A stretch of DNA of 56,139 bases from Nodosilinea sp. FACHB-141. GTDB lineage: Bacteria; Cyanobacteriota; Cyanobacteriia; Phormidesmidales; Phormidesmidaceae. The stretch is from assembly GCF_014696135.1 (NCBI RefSeq), contig NZ_JACJPP010000028.1:1-56139 (forward strand), read 5' to 3'. Position 1 is the stretch's first letter. Each line of letters begins with the position of its first letter. The notes under the pieces are model-generated. The model saw nothing but the letters and a program-made list of their open reading frames with translations. It did no database searches and was not told where the DNA came from. The translations under genes were made by a program, and so were the position numbers. Shown piece by piece: positions 7,112 through 15,985 of this stretch.

Positions 7112-7783
7112 GGGGGCGGATTCCTAAACGTTTCCCTAAGGTGCTCGATCACAATGGACACCGCCTCCACTCATGGCGCGGTTTATGGAGAGTTCATGAG
7201 TTTTGAGGCGAAACGGCGGCCCAAAATAAGTCCCACCGGCCTGTGCAGCCAGTGGGAAGTTCTTAGGAGTGCTACAAATTGGCCCTAGGTTGCCCCGATT
7301 GGCCAATGGCCTCGCGGGGGTATGTCGGACAGATTAAGGCTTGTTAACCTTTACTGTCATATGCCCAACGGAGGACTAGACAAAACGACTGAAACCCTTA
7401 TTCTCTCGTTGGATGGTTGCGGAGACCGCAAGTACTCAAAGCCCAAAAACCATTGCTGAACAGGGAATGCATTTCTAGATTTAGTCCAGTGCTGGACTAT
7501 TGGACTAAACACACTCAGCACATGGGCTGATTAGTACACCCGCCATCATGCACTACTGGCCTACTTATGTCCGGGCTGTCACAAGCGGGGGTCTAGTCTT
7601 GGTTAGAGCGCAATTTTCTTTCCGTTGCACTCCGACGACCTTTGCCACGTAGCGATCGCGGTGGTGCCAGTGGGGTCGGCCATGGCAAGATAATTTAATA
7701 ATCTTCCACTGGGATATAAGGGGGCACCTCAAGGTTTGTCACATGGACAGCGCTAAGTGGAACGCTCAATAGCATGTGGGAAG
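7112..7783. other. Long intergenic region with one operator-like palindrome
   Basis: No gene is convincing over about 670 bases. The region holds the AGTCCA-type palindrome at 7480-7509, listed separately. Just upstream of 7757 there is an AT-rich stretch (AATTTAATAAT) that may be part of the promoter for the hydrolase-like gene at 7784. Confidence 0.5.
7480..7509. promoter_or_regulatory. Operator-like palindrome with three AGTCCA half-sites
   Basis: AGTCCAG-TG-CTGGACT at 7483-7498 is a perfect inverted repeat of seven bases per arm. The outer pair TTTAGTCCA (7480) and TGGACTAAA (7501) forms a second, nested nine-base inverted repeat using the same left arm. Alternative half-site pairing is typical of dimeric repressor operators. 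It lies about 275 bases before the hydrolase-like gene. Confidence 0.4.
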
Positions 7784-8548
7784 ATGATGATTGCAACGCG
7801 TGAAGTTACCTATGACGTAGATGGCCTAAGCATGGTCGCCCATCTAGCGCAGCCGGATGGTGAGGGGCCTTGGCCGGCGGTTCTTATAGGACATGATGGT
7901 ATCGGCCTTGACGACTATCAACGGCATCGCGCTGACGATCTGGCCGTGCATGGCTATATGGCGTTGGCGATGGATTACCACGGTGGCCAGTTATACTTCG
8001 GCAGGCCGGACGCGATGCTGGCCCGAGTCATGCCGTTGATGGCCGATGTTGAGCGGATGCAGGCCATCGGTCGCGTGGCGCTTGATATTCTTCTCGCGAT
8101 GCCCGGTGTTGACCCTGACCGCATCGCCGCTCTCGGCTATGGTGCTGGTGGCCGGATCGTGCTCGAACTGGCTAGAATCGGCGTGCCGTTCAAGGCCATT
8201 GCGGTCGTTCATCCCGGCTTGCCAGACGCCAATGCCGAGGACTGGACCGATTTGACCAGCACCTTCCTTCTATGCACCGGCTCCGAAGACCCCCTTTGCA
8301 CCCCTGAACAAATCCTGACGTTTGGCCGCGCGCTCCAAGATGCCGGGGTCGACTGGCGCGCGAATATCTACGGCGGAGCCAAGCACGCTTTCTGGGCTCG
8401 GCCGACAAACCCGGATGGATCGCCCGCTGCGGGGATCACTCACACCGAGGCCACTGTGCCCGGCGTCGGCTATCACCCGAAGCATGCGACGCGCGCATGG
8501 CAAGCGGTGCTCGATTTATTGGGCGAAACCTTCCAGACTTTGGGCTAG
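7784..8548 (+). CDS. Dienelactone-hydrolase-like protein lacking the catalytic nucleophile
   Basis: I place the start at ATG 7784; a GTG at 7757 and an ATG at 7787 are alternatives. The alpha/beta-hydrolase fold is clear: AVLIGHDGIG near residue 32, YMALAMDYHGG near 58, the nucleophile elbow at 118-123 and the acid and base elements TGSEDPL and GGAKHAFW. The elbow reads GYGAGG, whereas dienelactone hydrolases have G-x-C-x-G-G, so the nucleophile is replaced by Gly at about residue 120. The fold may be kept for binding rather than hydrolysis. Codon use is more GC-rich than that of neighbours and similar sequences are common in proteobacteria (from memory), suggesting transfer. Confidence 0.8.
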   Translation: MMIATREVTYDVDGLSMVAHLAQPDGEGPWPAVLIGHDGIGLDDYQRHRADDLAVHGYMALAMDYHGGQLYFGRPDAMLARVMPLMADVERMQAIGRVALDILLAMPGVDPDRIAALGYGAGGRIVLELARIGVPFKAIAVVHPGLPDANAEDWTDLTSTFLLCTGSEDPLCTPEQILTFGRALQDAGVDWRANIYGGAKHAFWARPTNPDGSPAAGITHTEATVPGVGYHPKHATRAWQAVLDLLGETFQTLG

Positions 8549-8697
8549 TATGTTGGGCCGGTGCGGCCTGCTACCCTTCGCTGGCATCGCTGATAGGTTG
8601 CCCCATCAACACTGCTGTTATCCGTGAGGGCTGGGATGAGGGGTACAAACGCGCCACAACAAACCCAGGAAAGCCTTACGCCGCAATGGCGCCGCCT

Positions 8698-9246
8698 TTA
8701 TACCGCTGCGACCAAACGCGCCACTACGCTGCCTCCACCTGCCTCAACGGAAGCTACACCTGAATGATTCTTAGAGGTGGTTGACTGCTCGGCAATTCCC
8801 AGTGCCTGCCGGTTGGTTTCAGCGCAAACTTTTTGATAAAGGCGGCCCAGTTTATCTTCTTTCATCTGCTGAAATTCTTCAGTGGATTCGCGGCCGGGCC
8901 ATAAGATATCGCACGCACCCCGGAGGCTGCGAAGAGCCTCTTGGATGCTCGCCGAATTGAGGGAGCTAGGCTGAGCGAAGATGCTCATGGCCTTAGTCAG
9001 CAAAAGCGTGGGTGTCGCGCCTTCTGGCAAGAGTAGAGCAGTGGCTGGGCTGCAGATTAGACCGAGTTGCTCCGACATAATTGAAACATCAACGACCTTC
9101 TCCTTGACGGAGAGGTCGTCGCGCCCCTGCAAGTCGTGCTGAATAATCGCAACTGTTAGTTCAGCTGCCTCGCAAAGGGCGATCGCCACCACTGCCTCTG
9201 CACCCCAAAGTTGAAGTGCCTGATCGTAGATTTCTGCTGCTTCCAT
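8698..9246 (-). CDS. Conserved accessory protein, copy A of a duplicated gene (182 aa)
   Basis: The product begins MEAAEIYDQALQLWGAEAVV and is largely helical, with LICSPATALLLPEGATPTLL in the middle and CDILWPGRESTEEFQQMK later. Nearly the same protein is encoded at 38991-39539 on the other strand. The two agree from the start through about residue 160 and then diverge, so the duplication boundary falls near 8746. The family is unknown to me. A small basic gene overlaps its start, and the same pair order exists at the other copy. Confidence 0.65.
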   Translation of the reverse strand: MEAAEIYDQALQLWGAEAVVAIALCEAAELTVAIIQHDLQGRDDLSVKEKVVDVSIMSEQLGLICSPATALLLPEGATPTLLLTKAMSIFAQPSSLNSASIQEALRSLRGACDILWPGRESTEEFQQMKEDKLGRLYQKVCAETNRQALGIAEQSTTSKNHSGVASVEAGGGSVVARLVAAV

Positions 9247-9645
9247 GACCTATCTCTAAATGATGATTGCTGCATGACTGCGACCGCCTTTGCGACCGCC
9301 TGGAAACTTTGACCATCGAGCAACCCTCTAAGCTCTCTCAGCGCAGCGTTAAACTGCTGCTGGCGCTCAGTAGCCGCTCGCAATCGCTGGTCATGCTTAA
9401 TAGCATTTTGTGCCACGATGCGCTTACCGCCTTCTGTCTTGAGGCCGGTCGATCGCGTCCACATCCTCGACCTTAAGGCAATTTCCCTCTGTAGCGGTCG
9501 CCGCTCTGGCGTCCACCGCCTCCACAATTGGGACAACTCATTACCGGATAGTGATCGCCGTGCTGGGCTTATGGTGCTCAGCATGCGGATACGATAGCAA
9601 GGACAGGGCAAAAAGTGGTTTAGACTAGTTGTCCCGCGCCGCAAA
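8746..9645. repeat. Inverted-repeat arm A (~0.9 kb)
   Basis: This segment is the reverse complement of about 38535-39480, with scattered substitutions and a few indels. Shared landmarks are the 182-aa gene, the small basic gene upstream of it, the block encoding MSCPNCGGGGRQ, and the outer block GTTGTCCCGCGCCGCAA. The outer edge block also recurs near 15660 and 35050. The two arms enclose roughly 29 kb. Confidence 0.8.
9156..9464 (-). CDS. Small basic protein with STG-x-KT-x-GK...NAxKH motif
   Basis: The ATG at 9464 begins MWTRSTGLKTEGGKRIVAQN followed by AIKHDQR, matching the widespread 'STGPKT..GK....NA.KHG' motif of short proteins found near mobile elements. The C-terminus runs 90 bases into the 182-aa gene in another frame; in the second copy (38721-38885) a stop ends the protein about 48 residues earlier. 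This copy therefore seems to have lost its natural stop. Function unknown. Confidence 0.45.
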   Translation of the reverse strand: MWTRSTGLKTEGGKRIVAQNAIKHDQRLRAATERQQQFNAALRELRGLLDGQSFQAVAKAVAVMQQSSFRDRSWKQQKSTIRHFNFGVQRQWWRSPFARQLN

Positions 9646-9996
9646 GCAGCATCACAGCCTTTCTTAGCAGCTCTTTCGGAGTACAAGCGTGGGGTAAGCC
9701 AGATTGGCTAATTGCAGCGCAGACAACTATTCCTCCTTCACTCGCTAGTACGGGTCGTGTGATTTCAGCACATTTGTCTATTTCGGACGAACATATTTGG
9801 GCGTTGCTGGATGAGTGTATGACTCGTCAAAATTGTCCCACCCTGCGGGAAGCAAGCTACACCCTAGCCCTCCCCCAGGAGGAGATGGCACAAGACGTCC
9901 TCAACCCTTCTTCCAACGGGAGAAGAGTTGAGGGGTAATCATGCCTGGAATCAGCAACGCCAGTGGCTGAAGACCGCGAACATTCACTAGAAGGCA
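9465..9996. other. Repeat-arm edge and non-coding stretch
   Basis: The first 180 bases are the outer part of inverted-repeat arm A. This includes a minus-strand start MSCPNCGGGGRQ (9542 downward) that stops within about 22 residues and looks like the remnant of a zinc-ribbon protein. From about 9700 to 9996 I see no gene or clear signal. Confidence 0.5.
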
Positions 9997-10539
9997 CTAT
10001 GGCAGCCTTGCTACCAGGGGCCAGGTACTCAGAACAAAGACAACAACGGCCACAATTGCTAGGATTCCGTCAATTAAGTTGCCTAGCAGAGAGCCGACTA
10101 CCGTGCCGAGGCTGGCTTTCAGGGCAACTTTAGCTTTAGACTCTCCATCGAGCTCTTTGCGGGTCAGATATTCTCCCAAAAAGGCTCCGATAAAGGGACC
10201 AATCAGGATTCCTAAGATGGGGCCGCCTAGCGGCAAGGCAGGCAGCAGTCCCACAATGCCGACCACCAGGCCAATCAATGCCCCGAGCTGGCCCCACTTG
10301 CTAGCCCCAAACTGCTTAGCGCCCCAGTAGGCTGCCAAGAACTCAATAGCGGCACTGGCAATCAGCATGGCAAACACAATCAAGATGGGCCAGCCAATCC
10401 CTGCAAACTGGGTGATGACTGACCAAATCAAAATTGCCAACAGAATCAGGCTCGATCCTGGCATGCCAGGAATCAGTTCACCCACAGCCCCCAGGGCCAT
10501 AACTCCCACAAGAATCCAATACAGCTGTACGTAGTCCAT
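9997..10539 (-). CDS. DUF456 family membrane protein
   Basis: This 180-residue protein has about five hydrophobic segments and the Gly/Pro-rich pattern of the DUF456 family (GELIPGMPGSSLILLAILIW near 20-40, and GGPILGILIGPFIGAFLGEY near 105-125). It is a plasma- or thylakoid-membrane protein of unknown function. It lies 17 bases downstream of the M48 peptidase on the same strand, so the two are likely one transcription unit. Length is normal for the family. Confidence 0.88.
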   Translation of the reverse strand: MDYVQLYWILVGVMALGAVGELIPGMPGSSLILLAILIWSVITQFAGIGWPILIVFAMLIASAAIEFLAAYWGAKQFGASKWGQLGALIGLVVGIVGLLPALPLGGPILGILIGPFIGAFLGEYLTRKELDGESKAKVALKASLGTVVGSLLGNLIDGILAIVAVVVFVLSTWPLVARLP

Positions 10540-10556
10540 GTTTTGACCTCACGGAG

Positions 10557-11447
10557 TTAGCGGAGACGGGGCAGCACGGTTTGAGAAAAGTTCTGTTGAC
10601 TCTCCTCTAACGCTGGGGGCACTCCCTGGGGATAGGTTTCTTGAATGAGCGCCTCTAAACGTTCAACCCGGTTGCCCGGATTGGGGTGGCTGCTGAGAAA
10701 CTCTGGCGGTCGCCCCCCTTCACTCGCCTGATCTAAAATCTCCATCAACTCCACCAGGCCCTCGGGGTTGTACTCGGCGGCCGTCATGAAATCAAAGCCC
10801 AAGCGATCGCTTTCTAACTCATCCTGACGCCCATAGTTCAGATTGACGAGCTGATTCACGGCTTGAGCAATCATCGCTGCCTGGCGACCGCTGGTGGGAT
10901 CATCGCTGGCCGCTACCCCAACCGCATTGACTAGAGCCACCCCTAGCTGCCGCCGGGCCAGGTGCTCTGAGCCATGGCGGGCAATGACGTGGCCAATCTC
11001 ATGGCCCAAAACCCCTGCTAACTGAGATTCTGCGGTTAGCTGGCGGAGCAGGCCGGTGGTGACAAAAATTTGTCCTCCTGGCAAAGCTAGGGCATTGACG
11101 GTCTCGGGGTCGTTCAACAGGTAAAACTCAAAAGGGTAGGGCGATTGGGCCGCAGCAGAACGGCTCACCACCTGTTGGCCCACCTGATCCACATAGCTCT
11201 GCAAGACCGGATCTGCGTGCAGTCCGCCGAACGATTGCACCACTTCCTGGCTGCCCTGCTGGCCTAAAACAACCTCTTCTTGAGGGGTTAACGCGACGCG
11301 CTGGCGTTCTCCGGTGATTGGATTTTCTGACACAGTTGTGACGTAATTGAACAGCCCAAAGAGGGCAAACAGCACCCCTATAGCCAGACGAACCACCAAC
11401 TTAAGCACAACAATTGCCCCTCTCAACCCTGCTGACGCTACCGGCAA
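10557..11447 (-). CDS. M48 family membrane-associated zinc metallopeptidase
   Basis: The product is 296 residues with one N-terminal membrane segment (about 15-37). The zinc-binding helix HEIGH is at residues 149-153 and the third ligand lies in QDELESDRLG near 210-212. A later SSHPNPGNRVERL is typical of M48 peptidases of the BepA/LoiP/YcaL kind, which act in envelope protein quality control. All catalytic residues are present. It is followed by the DUF456 gene, probably cotranscribed. Confidence 0.92.
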   Translation of the reverse strand: MPVASAGLRGAIVVLKLVVRLAIGVLFALFGLFNYVTTVSENPITGERQRVALTPQEEVVLGQQGSQEVVQSFGGLHADPVLQSYVDQVGQQVVSRSAAAQSPYPFEFYLLNDPETVNALALPGGQIFVTTGLLRQLTAESQLAGVLGHEIGHVIARHGSEHLARRQLGVALVNAVGVAASDDPTSGRQAAMIAQAVNQLVNLNYGRQDELESDRLGFDFMTAAEYNPEGLVELMEILDQASEGGRPPEFLSSHPNPGNRVERLEALIQETYPQGVPPALEESQQNFSQTVLPRLR

Positions 11448-11780
11448 TTAACCTTTTTGTCCTCTGGCGCTAGGCTGATACCCGCAGTTCACTAGGGCCG
11501 ACAGCTTTTGCTCAGTCAAGCTCAAATAATGATGGTTAGCGGCATTGGGCTAGTCAAGAGCCCAGACACAATATCGCTCGGTTAGCAAGCACCCAACATC
11601 TGCCGAGCGATCGCTTTGCCACCAATCGGCAGGTAATTCAGCGCATTAATTATGCGGCATTGCTGAACATGAAGATGAAGGGGCGTAGGGGCGAACGGTT
11701 GTTCGCCCTCTTAGAAAGCATTGCGATCGAGGAATCATATTTCAATTCAGCAACGCCCAAGATTGCGATCGCACTTATGT
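11448..11780. other. Intergenic region with a cyanobacterial palindrome
   Basis: No gene is supported in this 330-base stretch. It holds the GGGCGAAC/GTTCGCCC hairpin at 11689-11708 and two HIP1-type GCGATCG sites. Confidence 0.4.
11689..11708. repeat. Interspersed palindrome GGGCGAAC-GGTT-GTTCGCCC
   Basis: Perfect eight-base arms flank GGTT, preceded by GTA. Palindromes of the form GTAGGGGCGAAC...GTTCGCCC are a common dispersed repeat in cyanobacterial genomes, so this is probably a member of a REP- or MITE-like family. Confidence 0.6.
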
Positions 11781-12605
11781 TTATCGAGTGGCTAGCATCG
11801 TTGAAGCGGCGGCTGGAAAGCTCATGCGATCGTACACTGGCTGAGTGGGAGCAACCCACACTTTGCCAGTTCCTTGAAATGTTTGCAGCACCCCTTCCCC
11901 GCTGGTAATGGCTCCTAAAAACGAATTAGAAGCTCGCTCGACGCTGAATCGTACGCCTTCAGTACGCAGCAGGGCAAATGAACCGTCTACCTGAAGCGTT
12001 TCGTTATTGAGCGACAGGGAAAGAATTTCAGATTGAGGAACGGGAATGCGAAAGACGACAATGCCTGCACCGCTGACTTTGGTTTGATAGCGACCTTCTC
12101 CGCCTGCCACTCGTGCCGAGAAGCTCTCGACTTTGTGTGCCTCGACTTTTATTGCATCTTCGCAGCAGCAAAACAAACCTTGATCGGCGTACAGCGTTTG
12201 GTTGTTAAGCTGCATCAGCCAGTAGTGCCCAAAGGTTGGCTCCAGATAAATTTCGCCTGTGCCTCGGTAGAGCGGCTTGAAGATGGTTTCTCCTGTACGG
12301 GCAGCGGCGATTGCGCCTTTCATAAAGCTACCAACGCCACTGCCTGCGCCCGTCGAACTTTCCATGCTGATCCGACCTTTGAGGAATTGCAGCGCTCCAG
12401 GTTCAGTGCGAACGGCATCGTTGTCGAGGCGGATACGCAACTGTCGCAGATGTACTCCCGCCCGATTGAGCGTGTAAAGCTGCTCAGCAATGGCAAAGTT
12501 TTCGCTGCCTGCCAGTGGCTTGTATTCTAAAAGCTCGATGGTCGTGCCACCGCGCGAGACGGTTTGCGTGACTTGGAAAGGAAGATTCGATTCAGGAGTG
12601 CTCAT
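11781..12605 (-). CDS. AIM24 family protein
   Basis: This 274-residue soluble protein is rich in beta strands. It has the AIM24-family pattern: an N-terminal sandwich (NAVRTEPGAL-like: RTEPGALQFLKG near 67-78), GSGVGSFMKGAIAAARTGET near 89-108, and repeated motifs such as FKPLYRGTGEIYLEPT and FQGTGKVWVAPTQP. In this family the paired 'G.G.....P' turns build a pseudo-trimeric barrel. The bacterial role is not established. It stands alone between long intergenic regions. Confidence 0.85.
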   Translation of the reverse strand: MSTPESNLPFQVTQTVSRGGTTIELLEYKPLAGSENFAIAEQLYTLNRAGVHLRQLRIRLDNDAVRTEPGALQFLKGRISMESSTGAGSGVGSFMKGAIAAARTGETIFKPLYRGTGEIYLEPTFGHYWLMQLNNQTLYADQGLFCCCEDAIKVEAHKVESFSARVAGGEGRYQTKVSGAGIVVFRIPVPQSEILSLSLNNETLQVDGSFALLRTEGVRFSVERASNSFLGAITSGEGVLQTFQGTGKVWVAPTQPVYDRMSFPAAASTMLATR

Positions 12606-12933
12606 TGGTTACCTTAGCAATGCGATAGGTTTGTTGCTCACATATTCAGAATAGGGTTGTTATTTTTGTTTGTCAGTCATTTTGGTTGTGGCTAAACCTC
12701 ATAATCAAAGGTGCGTCATGACGCACCCTACAAGGTTGCGATCGCACTATAAGATCGACGATCGCACTTACCACACAGGCTATTTTTCAATAGCCAAATC
12801 TTGAATACTCCTCAAGAATTCTGCAAGGGCTATCAAAACCCGAAACGCAAACAGGCTAACGACCAATTTTAGCGGTGGTAAGTAATCTTGAATTCCGTAC
12901 AAAGAGTTTGATTTCATCCGCTCCAACGTAGGG
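12606..12933. other. Intergenic region with an 18-base palindrome
   Basis: No gene is evident. The stretch contains the GGTGCGTCATGACGCACC palindrome at 12710-12727 and several GATCG-rich sites, then AT-rich sequence between the AIM24 promoter and the end of the GNAT gene. Confidence 0.4.
12710..12727. repeat. Perfect palindrome GGTGCGTCATGACGCACC
   Basis: Eighteen bases are fully self-complementary and followed by CTACAA. GGTGCGTCA/TGACGCACC with flanking GTAG/CTAC is a well-known dispersed repeat of cyanobacterial intergenic DNA. No adjacent T-run is present, so it is not a standard terminator. Confidence 0.6.
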
Positions 12934-13566
12934 TTAGCCTGCTTTGTGCAGTAACCAATCTTCTCTTCTTAACTCGAATGTTTGCTCAATACACAATTCT
13001 CCCTTGAACTCCGCCTCATCCGACCGCACTAAATTCATTCCCAAGCGTCTAAGCAAATTAATAGACGGTTCATTTCGCATATCAGTTATACCGACGATCT
13101 GGCTGATGTATCCAAGTTCAAATATTGAACAAACCAGAGCTTGAACGGCTTCTTGTGCATATCCTTTACCTTGTTCTTCACGAGCCAAAGTAAAACCAAT
13201 TTCTACGATTGCCGGATTCTCAGTATAAATCTGTATTCCAATGTCACCCAGGAGCAAGTTGGATTGCTTGTGGGCGATCGCGATTTGAAACCATTCACCT
13301 GGTATTCCCATCACTGCTTTTTGCATTTCCTTGATGAAGGATTGCGCTTCACTATAAGGTAACATCGACCAACTTTGAAATCGAGCGACTTGATAATCTT
13401 GGCGGTAGGAAAAAAAATTATCTAGATCGAGATCTGCAAACCGACGTAGAACCAGTCGCTCAGTTGATTGGGGAAGAAAATTCACTGGAAACAATACACC
13501 TTTGCTCCACTGTTGTTGTTTAGCTGATGCTTTACTCAAGGACTGCTGGCTAACGGCTAGCTTCAT
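12934..13566 (-). CDS. GNAT acetyltransferase (RimJ/RimL-like)
   Basis: I choose ATG 13566 (MKLAVSQQ) because a longer frame would overlap the ankyrin gene that ends at 13629. The 210-residue product has the RimJ/RimL signature: STERLVLRRF at the start of the fold, a middle strand with LLGDIGIQIY, the acetyl-CoA-binding motif EEQGKGYAQEAVQAL, and ITDMRNEPSINLLRRLGM near the end. It would transfer acetyl groups to a protein N-terminus or small amine. The extra 30 N-terminal residues before the fold are unusual. Confidence 0.85.
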   Translation of the reverse strand: MKLAVSQQSLSKASAKQQQWSKGVLFPVNFLPQSTERLVLRRFADLDLDNFFSYRQDYQVARFQSWSMLPYSEAQSFIKEMQKAVMGIPGEWFQIAIAHKQSNLLLGDIGIQIYTENPAIVEIGFTLAREEQGKGYAQEAVQALVCSIFELGYISQIVGITDMRNEPSINLLRRLGMNLVRSDEAEFKGELCIEQTFELRREDWLLHKAG

Positions 13567-13628
13567 CGACGGCAGGACGTCTAGAATGCAACCAAGCGGA
13601 CTACAAAACCGTCCGGTGCAAGCGTTGG

Positions 13629-15332
13629 TTAGGCAGCTGTGCGACTCCATCTCAAGTTCGTTAAGTCTAAAGTGTAATCTAATAAGTTTTCAATATATTC
13701 CTCATCGTCGCTTATCAAGATAGCAATCTTGCCACCCGCGATATGTATTTTGTTGGGTTCTTTGTAGCAAGCTTTATGACGACTTATCCATCCAGGCTTA
13801 TCTCCAGTTGTCTCAATTTTTTCTACCTTAAATGTGTCACAGCGAAGTCGATAAACTGGTGTTTCGTTATAGATTCTTTCACCTTGATAACCTAAGTTTC
13901 CAATAATGTATATATAGTTTTCAACTAATGTCGCGGTATGGAAGTCAGTTGGAGGGAAGATATCCTTAGGATAACCAAAAATTTTAAAGATGCCGTTACC
14001 CTGATGAACTACAACATCGTTATATATACAGAAGTCAGAATCATAAGAGTCTTCATGCTCGCCAGCTATTTCTACAATTCTCCCATCTTGCAACTCTGTA
14101 ATTGTTCCGCCAAATCGTTGATGACACCACACCGGTTGACTCAAGTTTTCGGTGTCATCAAAGGCAACTCGTGCTGCATAGGCAGTCGTGCCACAACGAA
14201 CCATTGCCTCCCAAAAATCGACTTTCATTAGTTCTGGATTAGACTTGCCAAATCGTCGATATTTTCCCGTTAAATATTGTTCATAGGATACTTGTGGCAA
14301 ACCATGATGAATTTCTAGAAGAAGCTGACGAGCCTCATAACCAATATCGCTAAGATCTTCACCAGCTTGAACAAGCATCCTTACAATGTGAAGATTACTA
14401 GCCAACTTAATTGCTGCTTCACCTTTGTTGTTTACACGAGATGGATTTGCACCATTCTTGAGAAGGATATCTACACAGTCAGTAGCATTGCATTCTGCTG
14501 CCACCATGAGAGGGGTAGTACCAAAGTCATCCGTAGCTTCAATATCAAATCCTTCTTCAATCAACCATTCTAGGATGTTGGCTCTATTATGTGTGATAGG
14601 GTACATCAGTGGTGCCTTCCCACAAAGTCCCCGATCGCTTCGATCTGCTCCTGACAGAAGGAGAAACTTTGCTTTCTTCAAGTCGCCTACTTGAAGGCTT
14701 AAGAGCCAAGGTGTTCTGTCCCAATAGTCACGCGCGCAAAGATCAGCACCTTGAGCAATTAACGCCTTTACTCCATCTAAACTTCCTAGGGCAATTTCAT
14801 ACATTAACTCAGTCCATTCTAGTCGAGTAGGATCCGCACCTGCTGCTAGTAAAACCTCGACAGCATCAAATCTCCCTGCTCCTGAGGCACCTCCAAGTGC
14901 AGACTCTCCATAACTGCTGACACCACTGACTTTGGCACCTCTCTCAATTAACAAATTCAAAACTGGTATTAAGTTCTCATCGTTTGAGATGTCTCGACCA
15001 TGCATAGCATCAATCAGCGCATCATAGCCACCTGGTCTTTGGTAGTGAATGTTTGAGCCAACATCTAGAAGGAACCGAATCTTATCTAGGTTTCCTGCAT
15101 ACAGTGCTAAGCTAAGCACTGTATCTTGAGATTCCCCCCCAACTGCGTTGACATCAGCACCGCTATCTACAAGAAATAGAACCATATGGATGTCTGCATC
15201 TGCACTAGCTACTGCACACATTAATGGGGTCTGCAAAGAATATATTTCTACAGTATTAACATCAACGCCGCTAGCGATCTGCTGCGCTACTCCTGTGAAA
15301 TCCCCCCGTTTTACGTAATCATGAATCCGCAT
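13629..15332 (-). CDS. Ankyrin-repeat protein with C-terminal beta-rich domain
   Basis: The 567-residue product has about nine or ten ankyrin repeats from residue 5 to 345, with motifs such as TPLMCAVASADADIHMVLFL and TTPLMVAAECNATDCVDILL followed by GA(D/N). From about 370 a different region begins, with FWEAMVRCGTTAYAA, WCHQRFGGTITELQDGRIVE and several YIYIIGNLG-like strands resembling kelch-type repeats. No signal peptide is visible, so it is probably cytosolic and acts through protein binding. A+T content is higher than in neighbours, suggesting recent acquisition. Confidence 0.85.
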   Translation of the reverse strand: MRIHDYVKRGDFTGVAQQIASGVDVNTVEIYSLQTPLMCAVASADADIHMVLFLVDSGADVNAVGGESQDTVLSLALYAGNLDKIRFLLDVGSNIHYQRPGGYDALIDAMHGRDISNDENLIPVLNLLIERGAKVSGVSSYGESALGGASGAGRFDAVEVLLAAGADPTRLEWTELMYEIALGSLDGVKALIAQGADLCARDYWDRTPWLLSLQVGDLKKAKFLLLSGADRSDRGLCGKAPLMYPITHNRANILEWLIEEGFDIEATDDFGTTPLMVAAECNATDCVDILLKNGANPSRVNNKGEAAIKLASNLHIVRMLVQAGEDLSDIGYEARQLLLEIHHGLPQVSYEQYLTGKYRRFGKSNPELMKVDFWEAMVRCGTTAYAARVAFDDTENLSQPVWCHQRFGGTITELQDGRIVEIAGEHEDSYDSDFCIYNDVVVHQGNGIFKIFGYPKDIFPPTDFHTATLVENYIYIIGNLGYQGERIYNETPVYRLRCDTFKVEKIETTGDKPGWISRHKACYKEPNKIHIAGGKIAILISDDEEYIENLLDYTLDLTNLRWSRTAA

Positions 15333-15985
15333 AATTTTAACTAGGTTTTAGTTTGAGAATAATTAGAAAATACGCCTAACTCATTATTAGAGAGAAAATT
15401 CTTGTCTAGTATCCCTACAGGGGTGATTAGGTGGAAATTGTCAGCCTAATCCGCCTCCAGGGGGAATTAGATGGAAAATCGTCTGCCTAATTGCCTCATA
15501 AGGGTGATTGGGCAGAAAAAATTCAGTATAGCCAGCCCTTCAAATCCAGCCGCGATCGTACCAATTATCTTTACCTTCACATCAACCCGGAACTATTTCG
15601 GTCTAATGGAAGGAAAGCTAAGACCCCGACACCTTGGAGGAACCTCGATCAAGCTGCTTTGTGGCCCAGGATAGTTGCCCCGTGCCACAAAGCAGCATCA
15701 CAGCCTCTCTTGGCAGCTCTTTCGTGAGTACAGGTGTGGGGTAAGCCAGATCGGCTAGCTGCGCGCGCAGACAACTACTCAACCCACAAGCCTTCAGCAG
15801 GTTAAGGCTATTGAGCACTCTGCTTGATTAATCACCTCAGCTACCTCCCAGCCGTGCCATTCTGCCCATTCAAAGTCGACTTTTCAGGAAACAGGCTGTG
15901 AGAAATGGGTGAGAACCCCGTCCTAATGGTGATAAGCCTCGCTAGAGCTGTTTGCTCGGCAGGATGAGCACAACTAAACTCTGCG
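15333..15985. other. Repeat-rich non-coding region
   Basis: No intact gene. From 15419 there are tandem hairpin units. A short protein-like stretch (15525-15650) ends near PTPWRNLD and may be the tail of a lost gene. From about 15655 to 15880 lies a dispersed repeat: its first part matches the outer edge of arm A (9626-9715) and its second part (GCAGACAACTACTCAACCCA onward) matches 18090-18220. Confidence 0.5.
15419..15520. repeat. Two and a half tandem hairpin units of about 40 bases
   Basis: Unit 1 (15419-15458) contains GATTAGG and CCTAATC, unit 2 (15459-15499) AATTAG and CTAATT, and a partial unit 3 begins at 15500 (GGGTGATTGGGC). Each full unit can fold into a stem. The outermost G-C pair of unit 1 is replaced by A-T in unit 2, so pairing is kept despite the change. 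A related GGTGATTA block occurs at 19630. Confidence 0.5.

Noticed and set aside
11660..11908. Plus-strand frame of 82 codons near the AIM24 gene
   Set aside because: It runs into the AIM24 gene on the opposite strand and spans an interspersed palindrome; its codon pattern does not look coding.
15419..15520. CRISPR array
   Set aside because: Units repeat across their whole length without variable spacers, number under three, and no cas genes are present.
15525..15650. Transposase C-terminal fragment
   Set aside because: The short protein-like stretch has no family motif that I can name with confidence.
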